Below are positions 1 through 12,049 of a DNA stretch of 64,000 bases, piece by piece (within the stretch, counting starts at the first letter, position 1; every line of letters begins with the position of its first letter). A program made the translations under genes and the position numbers. Source of the stretch: Sphagnum compactum (taxonomy: Eukaryota > Bryophyta > Sphagnopsida > Sphagnales); the NCBI GenBank assembly GCA_965153455.1, contig OZ234497.1, forward strand, positions 14,308,302 to 14,372,301, read 5' to 3'. The notes beneath the pieces were generated by a model. The model did no database searches. It was not told the DNA's origin and saw nothing but the letters and a program-made list of their open reading frames with translations.

Positions 1-2180
1 TCATGTTGTTTGATGGTGTTTTTTCCTTCCCCTTGTGATGGTGTAGCTGATCATGTAAGAGTAGGATGTGCAATTTTAATAGGCAATTATGAGGAATTTA
101 AGGTGGAACATGTTTTTTAGGTGCAAGCATTTGCAATGGCTCTCTTTTTAATTCAAGCCCCCTTATTTAACATCCCTTCTTTAAACACCTCTTAAGTTGT
201 AGTCTTGATTTTGACATATATGTTGGCTTAGACAAAATCTTGCCCTAGGATGTGTTGGGGAATATGCCCATGTTGCTAGGGCTTTTGCCCCCCTTGCCTT
301 GGCCCCTTGACCTCTTTAAAGATTGTTAGTGTTTTGTAAACGTTTCAACTATTAGATTTATCTTCTCCTTGCTTGGACCCCTTGGTGAATTTTCAATTCA
401 ATTCGAACTTGGAGTTTTTCTTGGATTCTTTTAGGTTAGATTTCATTCCATCGTTACATCTTTCAATTGGTGGTCCTTTAGGTATGGTTTTCAAGCATTT
501 TCAAAACCTTTTTGACTTCAAGGACCTAGTCAACCACTTCGCGTAGCTATTCCAATTGATTTCCCATGTTGTTGTAAGTCATATCCCAAGGTCTATTGCT
601 TGGGCTCTCAGCATTACTAAGCTTTTGCTTTGGCCAAACCTTTTGGAAGCATTTGGTTGATTGTGGTGGGTGAGGTCTTGTACTAGTTGGTGAAATGTAG
701 TTTTATGCTTGTTGTTTCATGATGTTTTCTTTGTTCACTTCTTGTTTCATTAGTTTGGTGTTGCAATTGGGGGTGGATGTGAGGTGGTGGTTTATAATGT
801 TTGAGTTGTTTTAGATGTCCAAATTTCGATTGGGTGGTGTTGTGGGTGGACTTTACAAATGAATTTCAGATCATCTTCTAGAGAGCCATTTTCTAAGAGC
901 CTTAATGTGTGGTAGGAGGTTAATTGTCTCAACTTTTCCCTTTTGTTTAGTCTTTTTATGCATAGCAAGTTCCCTTTTTTTAGCCATCACATTTTTTTGG
1001 GATAGTTGTTTTGTATCATCCATTTTTAGTGGGCGTAAGCTAGGGTAATCCATTCGTTGGGCTTTTTTTTGCAATAGCCCAGTTTTGTATGTTACAATAT
1101 TCTGTGGGGGTTTTTCTTTTTTGTATTTTCGCTTCCCTTATTGATGATATTCACAGCATTGGCTTTGGCTTTGTCATTCTTCTTACTTTTGAACATTTAA
1201 AAAAATTGGTTTCTATGCGGATTGCTTTTTAGCCCCAGAAGTGCATGATTTTGTCACCTTCTAATTTGCCTTTTGACTTCTCTCCTGTTACTAATTTTTG
1301 TTGCCATTGGACGATATCACGATTTTGGGTGTATTGGTTAATACTGATTCTTTTACTTCTTCCTTTGTATAGGACACATTAGACCAAGATGTTCACCATG
1401 TAAATGTGTTTTCAAGGTTAAAGGATGTCCAAGTAGTTTTTGGGTTATTTTTTGGTGTTTCACCTAAAAACCTTCCTATTTGTTCCATTCCTTGGTCCTA
1501 CCAATCTTTTGGCACTAGCTTGCCTTTTTGACACAACCTTCATGCAAGTTTTTGGGAGACTTTTCTTGACAACAATAGTTACCACATTGTTGTTGTTGTT
1601 ATGACAATGACAACTACACCTAGATTTCTAGGTCTTAGGTTCTTTGGATTGCTCTCATGCCTTTTTAGTATGCCAACTAATTTTTTGCCCCATTTTTCAT
1701 AAAGGATTGGCCTCATTTCCATAAAGCTCATTGCACTTGTAACCTATTTGGGGAGTTCAGCACTTGTTGCACCTATCATCATTGTTGGATTCCTATCAAA
1801 TGGTCGCATGTTCTTATTGGAGGTGGTAGGTGCTAATAGTTCTAGTTCCCCTTCCAAGCCCACTTGAAGTTGGTGTAGGAATTTTTTTCTTCAGATGCAA
1901 TGACTTGCATTCCCCCTTTCGTGTAATTTTCAAAAAGGGGAGTAGATCAATTTCAAGAGAACATTTAAAATAAATTGCACAATCATTCTTTCTCTAACAT
2001 CATCTCTAACATGGCTTTTGATTTGTATTACGTGAACTTGAAGTCCTATGCAGGCCTACGCGTAGGTGCATGGTTTTTTGTTTGTTCAATCATTCCTTTT
2101 TTTTTTTGGGCCTTATATGTTTCTTTGTATTGTCACTAAGTTGGGCCTCCCCATCCTTTAACTATTAGATTGACTCATTG
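1..2180. other. Unrecognised AT-rich sequence, probably old repeat
   Basis: The plus strand is strongly T-rich and G/T-skewed. Open frames on either strand are short and broken; the longest is 67 codons on the minus strand at 871-1074, and it is lysine-rich. The skew and the run of interrupted frames are what an old retroelement body looks like, but I found no motif that names a family. No gene is called here. Confidence 0.4.
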
Positions 2181-2399
2181 CATTGGTAGCTAACTTTTGG
2201 ATCCAACAGGGACCCACCTTCTTTGTTACTCCCATGGTGGGGAATGGATTTCACCCTGTGATGTCATTTGGGATGCCTTCACTTCCATCATGCAAGGTTG
2301 TCATAACATCCAAATGTCAATTAAGATTTGATGCATTTGTTTGGATGTTGATGCTACCTAATGTCACATCAAAATAGGTCAACCTAAGTCAAAATGAAA

Positions 2400-2960
2400 T
2401 CAAGTTGCTCGAGGGATAGTTAGGGGTGATTGAAAATCACATCATTTCGTCGCCCTAAACCTTATGGCAACTAAATTTTTTTTGGCTGGTGATCGATATG
2501 TTTTTGGGTAGTGACCAAAATGTTCTTGGGCAACAATTAAAATAATTTAAACATTAAATCAATGTTAGAGATTGAACCATTGTCCATCAAATGATTTTTT
2601 TTGGTTGCCAAATTTTCGATCATTTGATTTGGTGATCGATTTTTTTTAGTTGTTCAAATTGGTGACCAAAAAATGGCAATTGAAATTTTTTTAATTGCTA
2701 AATCAATGGTGAAGATCAAGCCACTATGAATTGGAAGATTAAATTTAATTGGGCAAGACCCAAAATTCTTCTAGGTAGTAACCAAAAAACATTTCGTGCA
2801 ATGATCGAAAAATTTCAAACAACGATTGAAAATTTTTAGTTGTTCAATTTGGCAGTTGAATTTTTTTGGTTACTCATTATGACAACCTTAAATATTTAGT
2901 TGCCCAATTTAGTGACAAAGAAATTGGGTGACCAAAACATTTCCGCCTCGAAAAAAATGG
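2400..2960. repeat. Degenerate tandem array of TTGGTGACCAAAA-like units
   Basis: Short variants of 'gttgcccaattt', 'ttggtgaccaaaa' and 'gatcgaaaattt' recur many times with irregular spacing, for example near 2500, 2630, 2660, 2780, 2830 and 2910. The copies are too diverged for a clean period. This is a decayed simple array with no coding signal. Confidence 0.5.
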
Positions 2961-3237
2961 TCAATGTCTATAGTGATGGACAAAATTAATGAGTTCGGAT
3001 GGACATTAACATGACAATGGATTCAATTTGAGTGCATCATGTTAGTTTGACAACTTGCCATCATGAAAAACGTAAGGTTTCATGTTTCACATGCACGACC
3101 AAACTCGTGTCCTTTCACCGCCCTCTTTTTAATCTTTTTTGTCAAAAGGGTTGACATCATGTTTTTTGCTAATGACATTTTCATCTTGGCCAATGTGGTC
3201 ATTGTCAATCCCACCCAAATAGATTTGGTTTGATGGA

Positions 3238-3744
3238 TTGCTTCATCTTCTAGGGTGGCCATCGCAATGGTGGTTCATGCAAAGAAAAGATTTTATTACA
3301 GTTGGCATCCTAGCGGATCCATTTTTCCCCCTTGCCATAGAGGTTTTTAGTTGCTTACACCAACAAGCAAACAATTTTCTTCATCAATGTGTTAACATGG
3401 TGTGGTTAGCAAAAAACATTGGCCTTCCTTTGGATGTTCTATGTGTTTTCTATAGGCAAAGTAATCAATTGCTTTGCAGAGAGCTCATGCCCCCTTTATT
3501 TTGCAGTGCACCATTGTTGCAAGCGAAGGTTATTTTAGGCTTATTGTTCTTTCAGGTTTCCCATACCATTTTCTTTCTGATTTGTTTTTTGTGTTTGGTG
3601 GGGGTTTTGGAACATGATTTGTTCTTATGCCCCATAGTACATACTAACCCACTTTGGGTTTTGTTTTTTTTTGTTGGACTTGGGTCCTCTCTTGTTGGTC
3701 CTTCTTTTCCCCATTTGTTGGGTGTTTTCTTTAATGAAATTTGA
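3238..3744 (+). pseudogene. Open frame of unknown function, possible retroelement relic
   Basis: This is the longest uninterrupted plus-strand frame in the left part of the window, about 168 codons. It ends just before the hAT-type element at 3757, so that element may have landed at its end. The first two thirds look protein-like, with mixed composition and a Cys/His-containing stretch around residues 38-60. The last third is rich in Phe, Leu and Val, like low-complexity T-rich DNA. I do not recognise a domain. A transposon-derived relic is more likely than a host gene, because there is no splice structure, no upstream coding support and the neighbourhood is all repeat. Confidence 0.25.
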
Positions 3745-3748
3745 TAGG

Positions 3749-3756
3749 GTTTCATC
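3749..3756. repeat. 8-bp target-site duplication GTTTCATC, left copy
   Basis: GTTTCATC lies directly before the left terminus TAGTGTTGGGC and is repeated exactly at 4495-4502, directly after the right terminus. A further GTTTCATC at 3831-3838 belongs to the tandem copy of the left end. Confidence 0.8.
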
Positions 3757-4494
3757 TAGTGTTGGGCATATATCACCTTTTGGGATATTTGTCAAATAAG
3801 GATATTTGCCTTTCTTTTTGGTTTGCTAAGGTTTCATCTAGTGTTGGGCAAATATCACCTTTTTGGGATATTTTTAAAATAAAGATATTTGCCTTTTTTT
3901 GTCTGCTAGATAAGGATATTACATTTTTATTATTTAAAAAAAATTATGTATCATGGTTGGACATTAGATTTTCACGAATTTAATCCGACCCAGATATTAA
4001 TGTTCCTGAATATTCGTCATTTATTTACTAATCAAATATCAACATATCCGGATATCAAAAATCAAAAATTAATTTTTCAAGAAAGTATAGTCATGATAAT
4101 AATAATTATTAACTACAACTTTGAAAAAACCTTTGAAAATATGTCCCTAGAATAGTTTTAAATTGTCTAGGGATTCTTGTCACCCTCTATGCATCAAGAA
4201 AATGAGAAAAAATAGCTAATGCTACAAACTTAACCTAATTAGTAACCTAACCTAACCTACTTAATAACTACTAAACTATTTAGTAATTACTAACCCTGAT
4301 ATCTGGCCCTTGATCTAATATCCAAGGCCGGACATCAACATCTTTATATCCAACATAATTTTTGGATATCAAGGTCCCAAATGTCATGATGGGTGATATC
4401 CCACATTTCGAATACTGACCCGGATATCATTTTGATATATAGATTGAATATATGGGGTGAATATCTTGATTCTTTGGATATCCGCCCAACACTA
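3757..4494. mobile_element. Non-autonomous hAT-type element with duplicated left end
   Basis: The element begins TAGTGTTGGGC and ends GCCCAACACTA, an 11-bp perfect terminal inverted repeat. It is bracketed by identical 8-bp GTTTCATC direct repeats. An 8-bp duplication and a YARNG-type terminus are hallmarks of the hAT superfamily. The interior is AT-rich, has no transposase, and carries many GGATATC/GATATCC words, as expected for subterminal transposase-binding motifs. The left end together with its target duplication occurs twice in tandem (units starting 3750 and 3832, period 82 bp). The true left border may therefore be 3757 or 3839. Confidence 0.75.
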
Positions 4495-4502
4495 GTTTCA
4501 TC

Positions 4503-6734
4503 ATCATTAGGTAATGTATTTAAAGTTTCTCTCCATTTTGTGTCTACTTCACATCATTTCTAAAAGCAAAAAAAAAAAATGTTCATCACAAAATCACATT
4601 CTAACATCAATGCTAGAATGATGCTAGCTTGATAATATACCTAAAAATGTATAGTCAAACAATATGGTTTGCTTGATTCATCATATTTGAGGTAAATGTC
4701 AAAACCAAAAAAGAAAGTTTGACCAAGGGCCAATGATTATTGATAAGCCCCAAACTACATTCAATAATGAGAAAAATGATTTTGGGCTGAAATAATGTTC
4801 ATTGAATTCCATAAACGTGTCACAATAGGAACACAAACAAGAGATGGAAGGGGAGAAGGTGATGCCATGGGGGAAGCCCAATATGTAATTGACCAAGGAA
4901 TGTAGAGCGCTTGGAAATGAAGTTGTGTTGCACGTTAATTTGCCTTATTGGTGGGAAGGGAAAAGGAGTGAGGTAGTTATTAGAAAAAAAAAAAAGATAA
5001 TTGTAAGGATAGAACATAGTTATTAGGAAAGGAATGAGGTAGTTACTAAGAAAGAAGTGAGATAGTTAGGCTTGGAAATGAGACTAACTACCTCACTCTA
5101 GAACTATTGTCTTTGGAATTGTATCGGATGACCATATGAAGCATTATGCAAAATTTCCCACATACCAATTTCTTGAAATTTGTCATCACTAGAATTATAA
5201 ATTGTTGCATTAGTCACCATGGTTTAAAATTGAATAATATATTGATTGGTTGAATGATTAAGTTTTATACAAATAACCGATACACCTTCAACAATGTCAC
5301 CACAAAATTCTAAGAGCTATTCACATGTGTATTTGAAACAAACATGGTTACTAATCATGTTTTGTCCTAGCATTGATGATTAAATTTCTAAATGCACCAA
5401 AAATGACATAGATTTGGTGTGCATTACCATTCCAAACCACACATATATGACATCTCATATAGATTTTCATGGGGACAACTCCAATGATCATCATGGCTTG
5501 GTTAATTGTGACTTGAGTTGATAAATTTTTGAATTTGGTGTTGTTCCTTTAGCTCAACATGACTATTAAATTTGGTGAAGATCCAATTTGGTTTCTCCAT
5601 ATAGAACTTTAATAATAGGCTTTGGATTGGTCTTTATTTGACATCAAACAAAAGCTCTAATGATTGTCTCTTCACATGAATTTCTTCGATTAGATATGTT
5701 TTGCAATCAAGTTCAATACAACTACTTGCATTATCCTAAACTCAAAATCATAGTTATAAACACACCTAGTTTTGGAGTTTTTTCCTTCATTAACACTCCC
5801 TATAGAGAAGCTTAAGATTGTTATGTTTTGTGACATTTAATCTCAACAAGTATCCCATATTGTGACTCAGCAATCCTCCCATTGATTGTCTATGCAACTA
5901 ACCTTGGAAATCAACATAGCATTAAATGTCTTACTCTATGTTTTAATTGACCCATTTGCATTGCAATTGGTAAATGAAATATGGTGTTTTATGATTAAAT
6001 TACATGAACTTATCAAAAGTTTGTTAGCCACTTCTAAGTCTAGTTGTACATCCTCAAAAACTAAACATATACATAAATTTTAGTGTGTATAATCTGAGTG
6101 TTATAAACTAACTGCACCAAACCCTCCTATATTAAAAAATTTCCAGGCACCAATTTCATGGATTTGGCATGAAGAAAAAAGGAAGAGCTACTGAGTTAAA
6201 TCTAACCCGGAAAAAAACAGAAAAGACAAACCTAACTTTTATACACTGGACAAGGCCAGTCAAATGGTACAGAACAACTTATCTCAGAAAGACTCAAGAT
6301 ACAGCAAACAAAAAAGCCTGAGACTACTTTGACCCTCAAATTGCAAAGAATCCTCTTCTTTACCCCATCTGCTGTTGTAGTCGATTAGATTGAACCTATG
6401 TGCTAAATACACAACGCTAAGGTATATCTTAAAGCCAAACCGGCCTGGCGCTATACTATGGTTACCCACTATAATCAATTACCCTTTTTAAATTAGGGTT
6501 GTCTGGTGACTCTAATAGAATTAGCTGGTACCATATCTCACATCATCATCATCCCCTTCAAACCCTAAGCATTTTTCTACCATAAGAAGTTACTGCTATG
6601 TATACGATTCCAAGTCTAAACTAATTGGGGGGGGGGGGGGGGTAATAATAAGTAGTGCAACTTTGGGAGTTGAAAATCTTCAAACCGTCAAATTTTCACA
6701 AACTGCAATCTGAACCCAAGTTAGGTTGGCATTT
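4503..6734. other. Intergenic AT-rich DNA downstream of the DnaJ gene
   Basis: No coding frame or repeat structure stands out. There is a short palindromic patch of 'gaggtagtta' words at 4970-5095 and a run of 16 G at 6627-6642, about 90 bp past the DnaJ stop codon, which reads as poly-C in the sense of that gene. The 3' untranslated region of the DnaJ gene must lie in the right part, but I see no clear poly(A) signal. Confidence 0.5.
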
Positions 6735-8183
6735 TTACGCTAAGAGTTTCCTTATGCCAGATTTTTGCTCATCACTTAATCGTGTTGGGAATTTGATGTC
6801 AAACTTGATCCGGAGGTTGCCTCTCTTGCCAGGCTCTTTGGCAATGGGCATACCTTCCTTAGGCAGGACTTTTTCGTACCTGGGTGGGATAATATCAGGC
6901 ATAGCAATACTTAATGACCTTCCATCAAGAGTGGTTAGCGAGATTGTACAACCTGTGAGTGCATCAGCCAGAGGTATTTTGTGGACCACGACAAGGTCAT
7001 TCCCATCACGCTTGAATTTACCATGTGGACGTTCATCTATAACAAACACCAGATCATCTGCTGCTGCTGTCACACCTGGTTGCTCATTACCCTTCTTTGG
7101 GAATGTGATTTTTGTTCCTTTCTTCCACCCAGGCTTCACATCAATTGTGAGTATTTCATTCAACACCGTCATCTTTCTGCACAATGTCAGCTCCACCCAG
7201 AAACCCAAAACATTCAACATTAATTATTAGCACAATTTAAGGTTCCTTTACTCATCTGCTTTCTTCAACTCTTAGTACAGACTTAGAAACCAAACACACA
7301 CACACACACACAAATGAAACATTTGGGGATTTGTGTTTGGAAGAAAGTTTTGGTTACCCATTTGGATCGGTGACATTCCTTGAAATCTTCATTTTTCTTG
7401 TAGAGCCTTTGTAAAGCTCCTCAAGAGTACATTGAAGCTTGTTCTCAACAGTGGGCACAACTTTGCGATGCCCATCAGATTTCTGCTGCAGCCCATTGAA
7501 CAAATGCATAGCATTCGGAGTGTCTGAAAAGTTGCCACCACCATATATACCATCACCAAATGGAGTAGCACTATTGCGGTTCCTGCCATTTGTACTACTC
7601 CCCATTGCACCCATCATCCCTGCAGGATTAAAAGGACTGGACGCACCAAAGAACTCAGCAAAAATATCTTCGGCATTTCTAGGGTTGAATCTTGATGAGT
7701 TTGTTGTTGTAAAACCCGTAGTACTACTACCATTGGAGAAGCCATGTGTTGTTGTTCCTCCTCCAGCTCCACTGGAATTTGGCGATGGAACATTCCCCTT
7801 TAACCCCTCCTCTCCATAACTGTCATACAAACTTCGCTTTTGCGGATCACTCAACACCTAACCCGCAAAAAAAAAACCCACAAAAATTATGTAAATGCAG
7901 GGAGCTCAACTGCAGGAAGAAAAACTTCTGGCAACTATGGTAAAGAGACAAGCAGCTCTATGCGGTGCGGAAGAGGTCCAAGGAAAAGTACAAACAATGA
8001 ATGGGTTTGCTTCCTTACTTCATATGCTTCTGCAACTTCTTTGAATTTGGCTTCTGCTGCTTTCTTGTTGGTGGGGTTCTTATCAGGGTGCCATTTCATC
8101 GCCAGCTTTCGGTAAGCTTTCTTGAGATCATCTTCAGATGCACCTTTACTGAGTTTCAAAACATTGTAATAGTCTACACCCAT
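6735..8183 (-). CDS. Type II (class B) DnaJ/Hsp40 co-chaperone, three exons
   Basis: Exons run 8183-8019, 7857-7358 and 7176-6735 (165, 500 and 442 bp), giving 368 residues. Both introns (8018-7858 and 7357-7177) are GT-AG and the joins keep frame. The J domain comes first, with its HPD triad at residues 32-34; the exon 1/2 junction falls after residue 55. A Gly/Ser/Asn/Thr-rich linker covers about 76-185. The substrate-binding C-terminal domains run from about 188 to 365. There is no CxxCxGxG zinc finger, so this is type II, like human DNAJB1 and the plant DJB group. Such proteins stimulate Hsp70 ATPase and hand over unfolded clients, usually in the cytosol or nucleus. No transit peptide, CaaX box or membrane segment is seen. 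The ATG beginning [10 protein letters not shown] is the family's usual start; an in-frame ATG nine codons upstream is unlikely. It appears intact. Confidence 0.95.
7177..7357 (-). other. DnaJ gene intron 2
   Basis: Donor GTAACC follows the second base of a Gly codon and acceptor TGTGCAG precedes exon 3, giving a phase 2 intron of 181 bp. It contains a short (AC)n run at about 7292-7311 on the plus strand. Confidence 0.85.
7858..8018 (-). other. DnaJ gene intron 1
   Basis: Donor GTAAGG follows Glu55 and acceptor GGGTTAG precedes Val56, giving a phase 0 intron of 161 bp. It falls inside the J domain after the AEAYE motif. Confidence 0.85.
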
Positions 8184-9250
8184 TCTAATAGTTTTGGTTT
8201 TTTTATACAAGTGTTGGATTTTGCTTATCCTAGAATGTCAGCAGGATCCACAGCAGCAGCTGCAACCAGTGCTAGTTATATTATCAGCCTGAAGAGTGTC
8301 ATACTGCCACCACCCATAAACCAATGCCACCAGTACTATCACCTGCATCTCGTCTGTCTGTTGCATCTTCACTGCAGATATCAGAAAGAAACTCATAAGC
8401 TCCAGCTGCAAAAAAAATAAAAATAGAAAGAAAAAAAGAAATCCAAGTCAGTCATTATAGAATTGTTGCAAATTTATTACAGCACAAAGCTTTTGGAGGG
8501 GAGACCTTTCTGCAAGAAGAAGAAGAAGAATCTGAGAAAAACAATTCTACTTGGCAACATCTGAACAAGCAGTATTATAACTGCAAAACAATCTGCAAGA
8601 AGCTCATGTGGTGAAGGAGGATTTTGCAGCAGTAATGGCTTGAGCAGTGCTATGATATACCCTAGTGGAGCTCCCATATCCATCGCCATCTGGGACACAA
8701 ATCTGCATGTATCTTCTTCTTGTGAACATTATGGGGATGATATACTACAGAAAGACTGACAAATGACTATGATCCTTGGTAAAATCCGGCACCTATTCTC
8801 TTCTCCCACACTATATTTGCAAATAGAAGCCCTAAGTAGGGCTTGATGAGAAGCTGCTGCTGCTTTTTCCTCACAGCCACTACTAACCAGGGAAGCCAAA
8901 AAAAAAATCCTTACATAGAAAAATGCTTCTGGAGACAAACCAGCTTGCAGGAGAAGCTCAAGATATTACCTACTACAGTGGCAGCTCACTGACAGAAGGA
9001 AAAAAAACCAACAGCAGCCACCACAAGAAGCAAAGAGAAAGCTCTGCAGACGCTTTATTTTCTTTACCAGAAATGGGAAAAGAAGTTGTGCATTTAGAAG
9101 ACGCGTACAGCAGACAGAGCGATGTTGCCGTGAAATGAATGCGCACTTGCAACCGACCGCAACACAAAAACCTTGGCGCTTGATTGGGGTTGTCCGAAGG
9201 AAAGGGACAAAAAAAAAGCTCCACAGTTTTTCGACTCTCCTCAGTCCCCG

Positions 9251-9252
<2 letters not shown>
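8184..9252 (-). promoter_or_regulatory. Upstream region of the DnaJ gene (5' UTR and promoter side)
   Basis: There is no coding frame that I can support between the DnaJ start codon and the microsatellites. The transcription start cannot be placed. Because the gene reads leftward, the 5' leader and promoter must lie here or in the simple repeats to the right. A 5' UTR intron is possible but not demonstrable. Confidence 0.4.

Positions 9253-9320
<68 letters not shown>
9253..9320. repeat. Compound microsatellite (CT)n-(AC)n
   Basis: An uninterrupted CT tract runs about 9253-9291, followed by an AC tract about 9294-9320. In the sense of the DnaJ gene these are (GA)n and (GT)n, about 1.1 kb upstream of its start codon. 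Such GA tracts in plant promoters are bound by BBR/BPC GAGA factors; a regulatory role here is inference. Confidence 0.85.
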
Positions 9321-9321
<1 letters not shown>

Positions 9322-9606
9322 TCAGCAGCAGCACATGAGCACTGCAGTACTGTCCATGAGTGACCTTCTACTACACCCCGCAGGAACACACACAAAACTT
9401 CTTAGATGCAAAAAGCAGGAAGCTCCAAATGTGATTGAAAAAATTTAGAGTACAGCAGCTGTTGAAAAATCTCCCCCCAAAAACAAAATTCGGTACTTAG
9501 AAAGACGGACAATTTGTGCAACAACAACAAGAGCTTCCTCCGAGTTCTCTTCCTCCTCCTCCTCCTTTGCAGCTCCTCTAGTCTTGTGGTTGCGGTCTCT
9601 TCTAGT

Positions 9607-9626
9607 TCTCTCTCTCTCTCTCTCTC
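9607..9626. repeat. (CT)10 microsatellite
   Basis: A second CT tract lies 0.3 kb beyond the first, again (GA)n on the DnaJ sense strand. It sits in a CTCCTC/TCTTCC-rich stretch (9540-9650). Confidence 0.8.
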
Positions 9627-9789
9627 GCTCTTTCTTTCTGTCAGCTCGCGACAGAACACCTTACATCGCGAAAGAGCGCTCTTGTGGATGCGGCTGACAT
9701 CGCCAAATTCCGACACTTCATCTGTCAATCTCTTGCTTCTTCCGCAGCAGCAGAGCCAAGCGCCGTCCTCGTTCACTGAACGGAGACGC

Positions 9790-10105
9790 CGGCCGGTCGG
9801 TCGGTCGCATACAGACAGGGCCGGCTTCGGTCCTGGATGATGAGGCCGGCCGGCTGGTCGGTAGGTCGCAAACAGGCAGGCCGTTCTTGGTTCATGGATG
9901 GATGGATGGATGAGCTTGACCGGTCGGTCCCTCGCTCGCATACAGACAGGACTTCTTCTTCTTCTTCTTCTTCGTCGTTCATGGATGAACCTGGACGGTC
10001 GGTGACTCAGTTAACATACAAACAGGCCTTCGTTCATGGATGAGACCGGATGGTTCGTTACATAAAGACAGAGCTTCTTCGTTCATGGATGAGCCTGCTG
10101 CCTTC
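9790..10105. repeat. GC-rich minisatellite, about 5 units of 50-75 bp
   Basis: Five diverged units share the order GGTCGGT, then CATACAGACAGG, then TTCTTCGTTCATGGATGA. They start near 9794, 9854, 9921, 9996 and 10051. The first units are strikingly GC-rich (gccggccggctggtcgg), unlike the surrounding DNA; later ones decay to AT. Unit 2 contains a (GGAT)n run and unit 3 a (TTC)n run, so microsatellites have grown inside the minisatellite. Confidence 0.8.
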
Positions 10106-10239
10106 CTGCAGATGAATGTATAAATGTATGTATGTATGAATGAATGAATTCTATCTATTTTAAGAGTTATCTATTTCGGTATGTAGCTGTGTGTTAGTAC
10201 AATTTTAGTGCTTAGATGAAAGCATCATCCATGTGTTGA

Positions 10240-10745
10240 TGGATGACTTTTACTCTTTGTTTTTTGGGTTGATTTTTTTTGGTTCCTTTTGTCTTTTTCT
10301 AAACCTGTTGGGTTTAGAAAAACTAACATCCTCTTCAAACATCATCATCATCCATCCATGAACACAGAATCTCTTAATGGATGAATTTCTGAATCTTTGA
10401 TTTTTTGGGGGGTCCTTCTCTTTTATCTTTCTGAACCTGTTTGGGAATCCAACTAACTCCTTCAAAGAAGAATCATCATCATCATCCATGAACACAAAAG
10501 GGGGGGTGGGGGGGGGCTCCTCATGGATGAAAAGAAAATTCAGGTCCTTTTCTTTTTGTCTTTCTGAACCTGTTTGGGAATCCAACTAACTCCCTCTTCA
10601 AGAAGCATCATCATCATCATCATCCATGAACACAAAGGGGGGCTCCTTATGGATGAAAAAAGAAATTTTGGATCCTTTTCTTTTTGTCTTTCTTAACTTG
10701 TTGGGAATCAATAAAATTCTCTCTCTCTTCAATGGATGAATGAGG
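10240..10745. repeat. Tandem repeat, 4 units of about 130 bp
   Basis: The landmark 'aacctgttggg' or its variants occurs at 10302, 10434, 10567 and 10695, spacing 132, 133 and 128 bp. Each full unit also carries a T-rich 'ccttttctttttgtctttct' block, an (ATC)n run and 'catccatgaacacaaa' followed by G-runs and ATGGATGA. It shares the CATGGATGA word with the minisatellite just to the left, so the two arrays may have a common origin. Confidence 0.85.
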
Positions 10746-11615
10746 AAAACCATTATCTGTTTGTAATGCAGTTTGATGATTACCCCACCCCCCCTCCCTT
10801 CTCCTTTTTTGTTTCATTTAAGTTACAAGAGCTGCAAGCCTGGCCTGACCCCCCAGGCTGCAAAAAACTTTGGCTGTAGCTGCTAGCTCTTATTTGGGCA
10901 ATTAAAAAAACCACAGCTCTTTTGATATACAAGTAAACCCCCCTTTATAATCACACCCTTGGTGACCACTTTTTTTGGGGTGACATTAATGAATTGTGAT
11001 TCAAATGTGTATACCTAATCACCTTCCATACAAATCTTTCCAAGATTGTGATTATAGGAGGAAAAAAAAATCTTGGAATTATTTTCTTTTTGGGAGAATA
11101 AATTTGTCAATTGTTTAAATCTTCTAAGTGGGTTATTCTAAGCTTTGCTATGCATTAATTGACTTGAAAAAGGTTGTGATTTTTTGCTTGTTTTAATGTG
11201 ACGATCTAGATTGAGTTGCAGCTCTATGTGTACCTTATCAACTAGATGTTTTAATTAAAATTTCTGCTTTCTTGGTGGCAAGCTTGTTCAGCTTATGTTT
11301 GTCTACAATAAAAAGTTGTTTGTCTCTTTCTTTCTTTTTTCAATTGGATTCATTGTTGTTAGTTTGCACAGTTTGAACACAAATCAACATTAACATTGCC
11401 AAAGAGAACTACAATTTACAAAATCTTAATATTTGTCCTAAATTTCCTCCATTATAATCACATTTTAAAAAAAGCTTTGCAAATGTTTTGTACTACTAAC
11501 AAGTGTGATAGTGACTCCAAAAAAAAAAAAAAGATGTTTCTTACCAAAACGGATGGTAACCAAAATATATGTCACCCAAACAAACAAGAATGTGACTAAA
11601 ATGGGTGTGATTATA
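10746..11615. other. AT-rich intergenic DNA, no gene seen
   Basis: No supported open frame, repeat border or RNA signal was found. Words such as 'gtgattataaagg' and 'atcac' recur (10930-11060 and 11600-11620), which suggests decayed repeat. Confidence 0.4.
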
Positions 11616-11975
11616 AAGGTTTAATGTATTTTTCCCCCATTTTTGACCTTGCTTACCAAGGCAAGGATATTATTGTGTTTAGAATCATTATAGAGTATGG
11701 TAACTTAAGGGACTTTGGCCCCTAGGTAATAGATCTATTTTTTATATAAGGATTTTTGAAAGATGATATTTTGGCTTGTGTTGAAACTTGAGATTAGTTA
11801 TTATAGAGTTATAATATCTTGAAGGATTTTGGTTTCTTTTAGAGGATTTTTTTGAAGATAATGTTTTTTTGCATGGTGAAATAATTTGTGTTCCCATGAT
11901 TCTTCTTTTGTCATATGGTACTTTAAAATTCAAATGGCAAGGCCATAGAGTGTGACACACCCTTTGTTTTAACAA
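11616..11975 (+). repeat. Left arm of a long inverted repeat pair
   Basis: This arm aligns with the reverse complement of 13960-14336 over about 360 bp, roughly 75-80 percent identical by eye. Matching landmarks in order are TTTAATGTA, ACCAAGGCAA, 'gatattgtgtttagaat', 'gaaagatgatattt', 'cttgtgttgaaacttgag', 'cttgaaggattttggtttct', 'attcttcttttg' and a 'gacacacccttt' block. The ends are not sharp. Confidence 0.75.
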
Positions 11976-12049
11976 TTTGTGAAAGTTTGTGATCTCATCT
12001 TCATCCGAAACTTTCATACATAAAAGATAGGGGGTTACATAAGAGTGGA

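Noticed and set aside
6655-7230. 191-codon plus-strand frame opposite the last DnaJ exon
   Set aside because: It mirrors the conserved C-terminal coding of the DnaJ gene on the other strand.
7439-7819. 126-codon plus-strand frame opposite DnaJ exon 2
   Set aside because: It is antisense to the Gly/Ser-rich linker exon and has no independent support.
9402-9941. 179-codon minus-strand frame through the GC-rich minisatellite
   Set aside because: It is Arg/Glu-rich, produced by simple repeats and tandem units, with no domain and no splice or start context.
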